Assembly: GCF_003589595.1 (NCBI RefSeq)
Contig: NW_020654810.1
Location: forward strand, 8,519,084 to 8,583,083
Source: Hyposmocoma kahamanoa
Taxonomy: Eukaryota > Arthropoda > Insecta > Lepidoptera > Cosmopterigidae
Length of the DNA: 64,000 bases
Direction: 5' to 3'
Shown: positions 53,601 through 64,000 of the stretch, one piece after another
Position numbering within the stretch: position 1 is the first letter of the stretch
How the letters are laid out: each line of letters opens with the position of its first letter
Position numbers and translations under genes: made by a program
Notes under the pieces: model-generated
Database searches by the model: none
Seen by the model: the letters and a program-made list of their open reading frames with translations, nothing else
What the model was told of the DNA's origin: nothing

Positions 53601-56600
53601 GTTTACGCATGCTTGTGACAGCGGACAGTCTGAGTTTGCTCTGCATCCCACAGGTACTACGGACTTATCTGAAGCTGAAAATAAATAATAAGTGCGTTAA
53701 ATATTTTAATTGGCGCCTTTTTTAAATTTAGTAAATGAAATTGAATTGTCAAGGGAAATAACTTTAATGTTTTGAATATGTGAGATTGGAATCGGTACGT
53801 ATTCTAGGACACTTACGTGGTATACAGCGAATCGTAGCATCTCCTGTGTAACCTCTGGGACAAGAGCAAATTGCCTTATGGCTAATGACGCGACATAACG
53901 CTCCGAGCCCGCAAGAGTTGTCGCAAGGGTTAACGCAAATTCTGTCTATGCAAGCGCGTTCTTGTCCACAATCATCATCGCTGTAGCATTCCCATGTTGT
54001 TGGTTGTCTCGCTTCTGCAATGTTAAAATAAATAAATATTTGAACTCAATGCATATATCGATTAATAAACGATCATAAAATAAGGCACAATTAGTTCTGC
54101 CAAATGAAAAATTCAGAAATCAGACGTACCTGGATTGCACTCAAATCTTGGATTGCCGTTGTAGCCTGGTGGGCAAGTGCAACGGGATACATGATCGACA
54201 CTGTCGCATATAGCATTGTGACCACAAGGGTCAGCTCGACATGCTTCAACGCAGGTTCCACGGCGGCAAGTCTGGCTATTGGCGCAGTCAGAGTCGGCAG
54301 AGCATTCCGCTTCAGGAGGAGCACGACATCCGCTGTCTGGGGCCATACGTCCTCCATCCGGACAGACACAAGCAACGGCGCGAAGCGGCAGAATGTCGAC
54401 CGTTTTGCAAATCAAACCTTCTTCACATGGATTGCCAATACACAGATCAGCGCATCGTGAATTGACGCATGCCAGTGGGGAAGAGCAATCAGCGTCTGAC
54501 ATACATTCGGGAGTAATTTGTGTAGATGTGCAACCACGCAGGTATGGATCACCTGATCGGCCAGGTGGGCAACTACAAATTGGCCGATGATCTTTAGCAG
54601 TACAAAGGGCACCAGGAGCGCAAGCATTGTCAGAGCAGGCGGGCTGGCAAACGCGGTTAAGGCGATTGCAAAGTTGGTTGTCATCGCAATCTTCGTTGTA
54701 ATGACATACTGCAGAGATGCAAGCTCTGTGCGGGTCACCTTGCGTTCCTGGTGGGCATCGACATGTTGGCGCATGAGCCACAACTTGGCATATTGCATCA
54801 CGGCCGCACGGAGATCCAAGTGCGCATGGATCTTGGCAATATCTGTTGATACAACTCTTATCGAAGGGACAGTTGTCGTCTGATGTACATTCAGCTGTGA
54901 ACAACGTTTAATTATTATGTATTGTTCCTATATTCTTACAGAGATTTGTGTTCTTAGTGAAATGAACATATTTCGCTTACGTGTGTAACAAGCTCGTGCT
55001 GGGTCGCCCGCGGTTCCGGGCGGGCAGCGGCAGCGAGCGCGGTGATCGATAGGCTCGCACAAGGCACCCGTGCCGCAGGCGCCAGCGCAGGCAGATACAC
55101 AACGCTGCGCTACACATGCTTCTGCAGCTCCACACTGAGAGTCTACTGTACATTCTGGTCCAGGGGCTCCTGTAAATATATGTATAGATGCTGATGATAC
55201 AATTTCGAAAATGCCAAATATACAAATAATTTCTTATCGTCAGATGCTACTTACCAGGCGTGCAAGCGACTTTAGGATTTCCTTGCAGCGGCGGCACGCA
55301 CACGCAACTAGCGCGGTGGTTATTGGCACGGCACTCGGCGCCTACGCCGCACGCTGTCGCGTCGCACACTGGCACGCATCGCCCCTCCGAACAACGGTCT
55401 TCATCACCGCATTCTGAGTCCTCTCTACATTCGCTTCCTGCGTTCATCGGAAGGCACAATACAATATAGATACTGCTTCAATTGAACAGAAACAGCTAAA
55501 CGTTGTAACTGTCGCTGAATTTGTTTTTTTTTTATCACAGGATCTTCTTTATAAATTGAACGTATCGCAAACTGATTTGAAACTTGTAGTTAAAAGTGTG
55601 ATAGAACCGAGAATAGATCGAAGGTCACAGTTTGATAGTATATTTACACACTAGTGGTGTAGTACATATTTACATAAGTGCAACGTGAAGGAATACCACT
55701 TTAACTATACCCACTTAGTTGTAAGATTACATACCTACACTTGTTTTATTTCAAACATACCGAGTGTCCAATGTTGACGCTATCGTATTGTAACTGAAAA
55801 GTGCTTGATCACAAATGCTGTTTAAAAAGATACATCGTCATGTCATTATTCATTTTGTCAAAACATTTATGGACTTTCGCTTTTTGTTGTTAAAGAAATA
55901 ATGCATGGAAATTGTAAAATACAGATGAAATTTAGACTTACTGGGATTACATTGTACTGACGCGTCACCAGTTAATGGTTTCGGACATTCGCACACCATT
56001 GTGCGGAATGGTAGTGTATTTGCGACTCTACACACGGCCCGTTGTCCACACGATGTGGAATCACATGGGTTTCTACAGTTGTTTTGAAGACATGCAAGCC
56101 CAGGGCCACATTCAGCATCAGTTTCGCATTCCACATTATCACGAACTGGAAGACATAGATATTGGGTTGCAAAATTCATTTTTACGTTTATAACATTTGA
56201 CGAGAAAGGTAAATTGTTAGTAAGTTAAAAAACAAATAGGTTTATACCTGGTTGGCAGTTGATTTTGGGGTTGCCCTCGGTTCCTCTTGGGCACTCACAT
56301 ACAGGTATATGTCGTACAACACTGCATTGCGCTTCGGGTGCGCAAGCACCTGGGCAAGGATTTTGACATGTTCCACTTCGGCATGCTAACCATGAGGCAC
56401 ATTCCTCGTCTACAGTACATTCAGCTCGACGACATCCTATCCAAGGATTGCCGCGAGCTCCGGTGTCACATTCGCAAGATGCTGTATGACCCCGTGCCAC
56501 GCAATGGGCGTCGTTTCCACAACGTACTCGTGAACATACTTTTATGCATGAACCACTTTCACAACTTTCATCGTCTGGACAATCATTGTTGCTGTGACAC

Positions 56601-59600
56601 TGAACTGTAACCAATAAATTTCAAATTAGCATGGTGGTAAACGTATAGGAAATCGTTTTATAAGTTTAAGAAGTTCTATAAGAAATGAAACTATTTTTCC
56701 GGATTTAAATCGCGTATATTTGTTTTTTCAAACAAACTTTTGGCAAAGGTTTGAAAACTGAAACTATTTTTCCGAATTTAAATCGCGTATATTTATTTTT
56801 TAAAAAAACCAAAACCAAAGGTTTGTTTGAAAAAACAAATAAATATACGCGTTTTAAATCCGGAAAAATAGTTTCATTTCCTATGTGTAACAATCGCGAA
56901 AACCGAAGAATTCGTTAAGAAGTTCTAGTTTAAGTTTTCTTACCGGAATAACATCCAGCATCGGCGTTTCCTTCATATCCAGGCAGACAAGCACAACGTG
57001 CTCTATGCTGTCGTGCTATACATTTCGCATTGAGGCCGCAATTAGTAGGTCCACAGACCGGCGTGCAACGATTATCGATGCAAGCTGCATTATCGGCACA
57101 TTCATTATCTCTGACACATTCTGGCTTAGGTGGCGGCGGAGTTGATATGATGACACGATCACAACGAACGAATGGTGAACCGGTGTAGCCGGCCGGACAA
57201 GAACACACAGCTGCATGTCTTACTCCGGCACAGATTGCGTTAAGGCCACAAGCGTTGATACAAGGATCAATACATTTTCTGTTGATACATGTGCGATCTC
57301 CCGGACAGTCGTCGTTAACGATACACTCGGGATATGTACAGAAGCCGTCGCGACAGGTCCCATGTGGTCCACATGGATTAGGATCACATGGGTCGTCGTA
57401 TACGTTGGGTACTTGATCTGGAACTGAAATTTAAATTCGATTCGGTTCATTATTAAGTTGTTTAAAATAAATTTCATTTACATATACGTATGTACAGTTA
57501 TACAAACCAGCGCGACAGTCTAGGAAAGGATCTCCGGTGGTAGATTGTGGACAGGAACAAATTGGAGCATGATCGAAAACGCGACATAATGCATTGTTGC
57601 CACAAGCACCGACACAGGGATCAATGCATTTGTTGCGTACGCAGGCACGGTCGCGTGGACACTCCGAGCTGACGATACATTCTGGCCGACAGCCCGTTGT
57701 CGCTGCATTGCCACTAGTGCCGGGTGGACATGAACATATTGCTCTATTCCCTGATTCTGTGCATAATGCGCCTGGACCGCATGGTGATGGTGTACATGGA
57801 GGAGCTATAAATTATAGAATTGACAATTGAAATTTCTCTTCATAAGAATTTTTTTGTTACGTCTCACGATTAAATATTTAATGACCTACCTGACATAATA
57901 ACATCACATCTCACAAATGCATTTCCTCTAGTTCCTGGTGGACATGAGCAGAGAGGTATGTGGTTGACAGTTTCACATTCAGCCCCTATGCCGCAAGTGC
58001 CTTCACAAGGATCGCGACAACGAGACCGTATACACGCTCGTGAAGTTGAACAATCAGAATCGGCAAGACACTCTGGTCGGCACCCTGTGTAAGGGTCGCC
58101 GTGAAGACCAGGTTCGCACTCGCAGGATGCTCCTACTCCTCTAGTGCGACAGACGGCGCCTGGCCCACATGGTGATGGGTTGCATGGATCACTTGGTGGT
58201 TTCGCTGTGGGATATTAAAGTACAAAATGTACTGATGATTTCATAAATTGTAAACGATTTTAAAGCAAACACGTTAAGCTCTAATGGAGAAAGATATTTT
58301 GAGTCACGTCTGTTACATTCAGATAACGGCTCCCTTAAGTTTCACTAGTAAAACCCATGCCTAAGTTTTAAAAGCGAAAACATAAGTTCACCCACTATCT
58401 ACTCTATACTTGAAAAATCCTATTAAGTATGTCTATGATCGTTTAAACTTTTGAAATAACAAAAAAAATCCAGGTGTGTCTGTCTTACGGAAGATGTTTT
58501 CGACGGGTCGACACGCTACGAGTGGATTTCCTCTAGTTCCTGGTGGACAATCGCAACGAGGCTCATGGGCTACTGGTGTACATGTTGCGCCTTGTCCACA
58601 TGCTCCTGGGCATGGGTCTACACAACGTTTGTTTATACAGGTACGGGTCCAATCACAGTCGCTAGAACTGAGACATTCGTAATGACAGAACGGCGGCGAT
58701 CCGAAGAAGAATGGTTTGCAACGACATTGGCTGTCGATACAGTCGGCATTTGGCCCACAATCCGAACATGGAACTTTTTGTTTGGCTTCGGAATTAAGAG
58801 CTGTTGAAAAATTGAAAGTGACTATTAGTTTACGAGTGTTACATAGAACATTTTCAATGCAAATAAAGGATATGCTTCTTACCTGGTACTTGACATCTAA
58901 TGAATGGGTCTCCAAGGTAATTTTCGGGACATGTACAAATGGGTACATGCCGTTTGGTCTGGCATACTGCGTATGCACCACACGTGCCTGGGCAAGGGTC
59001 TCGGCATTTGTTATTGCGACAAGCGCGGTCCGACGGGCACTCGGAATCACTGCGACACTCTGGGCGGCAACTTGGAGGATCCTCGAACATTGGTGGTCGG
59101 CAAGAGCAGTGTGCAACGGTGCCGTCTGCTCGGCAAATACTATTGGGTCCGCAAGGGTTTGGCGTGCACGGATCCGATACAGCAGGAGCTATTAAATTAA
59201 ATTATAATAATATTTATGTTACTACTTAAAGATTCCAAACAATAACTAATACGTAACTAACGCATTTTATAATAAAAATAAGAATAAGTACCTGTGACTC
59301 GGTGACAAGCAATAAATGCATCCCCTTGTAATGGTGCAGGACACTCGCATATCGCAATATGGTTGTAAACATTACATACAGCTTGTAGACCGCATGCATT
59401 TTTGCAAGGGTCTACGCATTTATAGTTAACACAAGCTAATTTCTTATCACAGTCATTATCGGTGGTACACTCTGGTCTGCATTTAATGTTCGGATTGCCG
59501 TGATATCCGGGTATGCAGGAGCATACGCCGTTATTACAAATCGAGTTTATTCCACATGGTGATTGACCACATGGATCTACAGGCACGGGTAGCTGAGGTT

Positions 59601-62600
59601 CTATAAATAGGAAATTGGTTAGTCAACAACGTATAAATAATACTGAAGTCATTTATAAAGCAATGAAAACTTTTACTTCTGCTTACCATCGAAAACGTAG
59701 CAGCTAGTGAATGGATTACCACTGTAGCCGCTTAAACATGTGCAAATGGCCAGATGATTCATTGCCCTACAGTTTGTATTTGAGCCGCAAGATCCTAAAC
59801 AAGGATCTGAGCACTTTTCTCTAACACATGCTTTGTCATTAGGACAGTCTTCATTAATAGTACATTCTGGTGCACAGCGAGGTGGTACACCAATATAGCC
59901 TGGTTTACAATTGCATGTTGCTGACCCTCCAATATCTTTGCATGTGGAGAATGGACCACAGGGGCTGGGTTCACACGGTGATTTTAGCGACGGTGTCATA
60001 ACTTTTTCTCTATTGCACTTAACAAATGGATCTCCTTCATAACCAGGTAAGCATGTGCAGTACGGGCTGTGATAATGGACACGACATTGCGCGTTCTCTC
60101 CGCAAGTCCCAACGCATGGGTCAACACATTTTTGTCTGACACATGCTTTTGTTAGCGGACACTCAGGGCTTGTTACACATTCTGGCCGGCAATTAGGCGG
60201 ATTACCGATAAATTCTGGCAAGCAAGAGCACATGGCTTTATTATTTACTGTCTTGCAAGTGCTATACGGTCCACAAGGAGATGGAGTACATGGATCTATT
60301 GGTGGTTCTGAAAAACAAATGGATTGTAGCTACTAAAATTGGAAATAGTTGTACACTTCATTATTATGAAGCCAAAATGATAAACATTTCACCCACTGTA
60401 AAAGGTAAACGCTTACCTTCCCTCAATACGCAGTTCTCATATGGATTGCCTACATAACCAGTTACACAGATACAGTTCGGCAAATGACTGACTATTTGGC
60501 ATCGTGCATTTAATCCACAAAGGCCTGGACAAGGATCTTGACACTTGTTGTTAATGCACGCCCGATTTTGTGGACAGTCAGAGTTAATTAAGCATTCTGG
60601 TCTGCAACCTTCGTAGGGATTTCCGAAATAGCCGCCAATGCAAGTACAGCTGCCTGCATTATTGCGTTCCTGACATACTGCATTTGGACCACAGGGGTTC
60701 GGTGAACATGCGTTCTGATGCAGTATTGGCCTCGGAGCAGGATCTGAAAGAGTTTTTAATTTGATTACTAAGCACCTACAAAATTATTGGGAAAATAATT
60801 TATCCAAACTCTGACTTACGGTTGTTTATTATATTTGTTTATTCGAACATATTTGTATTTTGTTCGTATTTGTTTCTTACCTCTGATTGGGATGCACTGG
60901 TCAAACGAATCACCTTGGTATCCACTTCTGCAAACGCATTGAGGTGAGTGGCTGATGACTCTACAGTCTGCATTCGGTCCACATGCTCCAAGGCATGGAT
61001 CGGTACATTTATTGTTAATACACGCTTTGTCAAAGCTGCATTCGCTGTTTGTGACGCACTCCGGTCGACAATAAGGCGGAGAGCCAATGTATCCTGACAA
61101 GCATGTGCAGCTGGGCGATTCACCGACTACACGACACACAGAGTTTGGACCACAAGGTGATGGTTCACAAGGTGCCTTCTTTGATGGTGGTTCATCTGCA
61201 TTAATACATAGTAAGTTGAACCAAGTGAAGTAGTAAAAATAACTGTTTAATTATTGTTTGATTAGATCCAAAATGGTACTGAATATAGGAGTAATACTTA
61301 CATTGAATGATGGTACATTGTGTGAACGGATCACCAGAGTAGCCATTGGGACAATAACAAATAGCTTTATGATTGTGTACTTTACATTCTGCGTTAATTC
61401 CGCAAGCTCCCAAACAAGGATTGTTGCACTTTTGGTTTGAGCACGCCATTAGACTTGTGCAATCAGAGTCTACCAAACATTCTGGTCTGCAAGATGGTGG
61501 AACTCCTACGTAGCCAATGAGACACGAGCACATGGCTTGTTGATTCAATATGCGACAGATACTATAAGGTCCACATGGAGATGGTTCGCATGGATTCTTC
61601 GTAATAGGATCCGCTGAAAAAACGCAAGTGGCCGTGAATATATAAACTGCCTATATTTAGTTATCAAAAAAAAGTTATTAAAATTGGAATACACAAAATC
61701 TGACGATCATTACATTTCGTGTAAATATTAAGATACAATATAGAAATGTCTTGTTCGACTCTTAAATATATAAAATGTATTTATAAGTATGTTATATATA
61801 TGTTATGTATATAATATTCGGGGATCGTGATGAAGCAAATAATAATTGTTATATAGCAAAATATTTTAAAGAAACAAACATATATACGTGCACTCTAAAA
61901 TATTATCTTCCTGATGCAATAGCCTAGTAAAAGTATAGTCATAATACATACCTGTAATAGGCATACAAGAGAAGAAAGCATTTCCAGTGGTATTTGATGG
62001 ACAACTACACATAGGGATGTGGTTATACACTTCGCACAAAGCGCCTTGCCCGCATAGATTGATACATGGGTTCACACATTTGTTATTCACACATGCTAGG
62101 TTTTGTGCACAGTCTGAATTGTGAGTACATTCAGGTCGGCAACTTAGGTACGGGTTGCCAAAATAATTCGACCTGCACGTGCATACTCCATCGTTACAGT
62201 CAGCGTTTGCGCCACAAGGACTTGGTTTGCATTTGTCGTAATCATTTGGAACGGGTTCTGAAAAATAATTGTTAAGTAGTTACTAGTACTTACTGTCATA
62301 CATACATTACCAAAAATTAAAATGAATGTTAAAAAAAATACCGATATCTTCCTGAAGGTAGCAGCTTTGGAATGGATTGCCTGTAAATCCTTCTCTGCAG
62401 CTGCATACTGCGGCATGTTGGTAAACATGGCATTCCGTCTGCAGTCCACAAGACCCTGGACACGGGTCACGACATTTCTGATTAATGCAAGCTCGGTTAC
62501 TAGCACAGTCTGAGTTTATAGTACATTCTGCTCTGCAGTTCGGAGGTGATCCAATGTAATTATCCATACAAGTGCATGACGGCGATTTATTTGCGATCTG

Positions 62601-64000
62601 ACAGAGGGCATTGGGTCCACATGGAGATGGTATGCATGGGTTGATATCTGCTGGCGGTAGTTCTACAACAAATTGAAAGCATTCGTTAATAATCACTGCT
62701 ACGTGAAATAAATAATATTTTCTAAAATATTTACAGGCAGCTTACTTTGTACTGGTAGACATCTGACAAATGGATCCCCTTCAAAACCTTGGCGGCATGA
62801 GCAAATTGGTGCATGATTAACGACTCTACATTCGGCGTCTACGCCACAGACATTGACACATGGATTAATGCATTTTTGATTTAGACAGCTCTTGCTGGCA
62901 TCACATTCTGAATTTACTGTACATTCTGGGCGACAGTTCGGTGGAGAACCAAAGAATTTTTGAGCACACGAGCATATTGCTAAACCATTGTTATTTTTAC
63001 AAATTGAGTTACTTCCACATGGATTTGGTATACAAGGATCAAGTGGTACTGGCGCTGCAAAATATTAAAATCAGTTAATGACAATGAAAACTATATAGAA
63101 AGTGATAGGACAACACTGAAGGAATTTTGATACTCACTAGGTTCGTTGATAATAATGTGACAGTACTGGTAAGGGTTACCAGTGTAACTAGGGGCACAAC
63201 TACACGAAGGCACGTGATTGATAACTTGACATACAGCAGTAGAACCGCATGCACCTGGGCAAGGATCTTCACATTTGTTTCCTCTACAAGCCTTGTTATA
63301 TGGACAATCAGTGTTTACAACACATTCAGGTCTGCAAATTTCATATGGATTTCCGAAATACCCTGGTTCACAGATACAAGCAGCTGCACCATTTCTCGAA
63401 ACTTTGCATCGCGCATTAGTACCACAGGGTGTTGGATTGCAAGGGTCTACTGGTTCAATACTTTGTGACACTAAGTGGCACGACGTGAATGGATCTCCTA
63501 CATAGCCTTCTTGGCAAGAGCACATAGGGCTGTGCAAACGAACCCCACATTGCGTATTACTTCCACAAGAACCTGGACACGGGTCCTTACATTTGTAATT
63601 AATACAGGCCTTGTCGGACGGACATTCGTCGTTTGTAGTACATTCCCTACGACAATTAGGTGGATTTCCTTCAAATGTTGGTTGACAACTACAAACAGAT
63701 GAATTGGTACCAGGTGCTATATTACAAAGACCGTTTGGACCGCATGGAGATGGAATACAAGGATTGCTGGGCGGTTCTTGCAATGGTTGAACTGTAACAT
63801 AAATTATTGTTATGTAGCATACAATTAGTTACCATAATATGTCTAGTAATATCAATATAAAATAATATAATATAATTACTGTAACAGTGAACAAACGGCG
63901 AGCCAGTGTATCTGGGAGGACAGCTGCATACGGGATTGTGATTATACACATTGCACACGGCATTATGTCCACATGACCCTGGACAGGGATCTTGGCATTT
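49040..64000 (-). CDS. dpy: Dumpy-like giant EGF/DPY/ZP apical matrix protein, 3' part
   Basis: Extracellular, membrane-anchored filament protein; in Drosophila Dumpy links epidermis, tendon cells and tracheae to cuticle. Twenty-eight exons are in view and the gene runs off the right edge. Order: 63880-64000 (cut), 63138-63791, 62746-63054, 62342-62662, 61952-62257, 61302-61613, 60881-61195, 60417-60743, 59687-60307, 59292-59600, 58883-59188, 58489-58800, 57890-58204, 57508-57804, 56944-57423, 56248-56604, 55942-56145, 55255-55437, 54981-55169, 54130-54894, 53817-54014, 53480-53674, 51244-53349, 50782-51164, 50499-50681, 49870-50140, 49549-49793, 49040-49420. Every junction keeps phase. They total 10,965 nt, about 3,654 residues. 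Repeated DPY modules (CxPEC..DxxCPxxxAC..xKCxDPC) alternate with EGF modules, then a ZP domain, a KRRKR site, a membrane span and a short tail. This module combination is specific to Dumpy. Signal peptide and N-terminal exons lie outside the window. Confidence 0.93.
51244..53349 (-). other. dpy: Large 2.1-kb dpy exon with fused EGF/DPY modules
   Basis: One uninterrupted exon of 2106 nt (702 residues) next to the ZP-domain exons. It holds about seven cysteine-rich EGF/DPY repeats that would be separate exons elsewhere in the gene. It starts with the acceptor before VGCSSDSEC and ends at LPNN. It includes the EGF subtype with the motif LP(V/F)RTM, for example near 51305, 52065 and 52815. Phase is 1 at both ends, as for the smaller exons. 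A possible internal donor-like site (TGTAAGTG) sits near 53027, but splicing there is not required. Confidence 0.88.
53480..64000 (-). other. dpy: dpy EGF-DPY module array, one or two modules per exon
   Basis: Twenty-two coding exons in this stretch each carry one or two EGF plus DPY units of about 100 residues (roughly 300-330 nt each; 63138-63791 and 59687-60307 hold two). Each EGF unit reads P(S/N)PCGPNxxC....C.C..GY.G.PP.C and each DPY unit reads RPEC..(N/S)xxCPxDxACxxxKCxDPCPGxCG, followed by an EGF-type C.V..H.P.C.C..GY.GDPF..C. All junctions between these exons fall in phase 1. Exons 56944-57423 and 58489-58800 deviate: in the first, the leading EGF lacks its second half; in the second, the leading EGF has unusual cysteine spacing. 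Introns are mostly 80-500 bases. Confidence 0.9.
56680..56910. mobile_element. R6 element in a dpy intron
   Basis: TTTTCCGGATTTAAATCGCG occurs twice forward (56696, 56769) and once inverted (56853), with TTTGTTTGAAAAAACAAAT near the middle and TTCCTATGTGTAACAATCGC at the end. It lies between dpy exons 56944-57423 and 56248-56604. Confidence 0.65.

Overview
The window is eukaryotic nuclear DNA, most likely from a moth or butterfly. Genes are split by GT-AG introns and the gene set is insect-like. The intergenic and intronic DNA is AT-rich and packed with short dispersed repeats of lepidopteran type: tRNA-derived SINEs, foldback elements and a mariner. There is no operon structure, CRISPR array or prokaryotic signal. 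I rebuilt four genes by hand. Exon ends were set by GT/AG sites and checked by requiring the reading phase to carry through every junction. For the three large genes every junction I used is phase-consistent.

Layout: (1) 1927-10020, minus strand, glycerol kinase, ten exons, about 489 residues recovered; the short C-terminal exon was not found. (2) 12293-14232, plus strand, a two-exon gene for an 86-residue protein with an acidic C-terminus, a candidate GON7-like subunit of the KEOPS tRNA-modification complex. A 400-base assembly gap (11375-11774) lies between genes 1 and 2. (3) 17390-40978, minus strand, a complete nine-exon SLC6 transporter of 728 residues, best matched to inebriated (ine), with introns of 7.1 and 11.2 kb loaded with repeats and a CpG-rich 5' end. 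(4) 41.0-48.7 kb, intergenic, dominated by a three-level nest of mobile elements: an ORF1-only retroelement broken by a mariner, itself broken by a younger ORF1-only retroelement with an intact 390-codon ORF. (5) 49040 to beyond the right edge, minus strand, the 3' part of dumpy (dpy): 28 exons and about 3,654 residues in view, made of EGF and DPY modules followed by a ZP domain, a furin-type site, one membrane span and a short tail.

The genes do not form one pathway. Glycerol kinase is cytosolic lipid/osmolyte metabolism, the GON7 candidate would act in tRNA modification, ine is a plasma-membrane transporter with roles in excitability and osmotic physiology in flies, and Dumpy is a giant apical matrix filament protein that anchors epidermis to cuticle. 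The side-by-side placement of ine and dpy matches, from memory, their neighbourhood at cytological 24F in Drosophila, which supports both names.

The most notable items are the GON7-like small gene, the nested elements with an intact ORF1-only unit, the ine-dpy linkage, the exon-per-module phase-1 design of dumpy, and several large palindromic elements.
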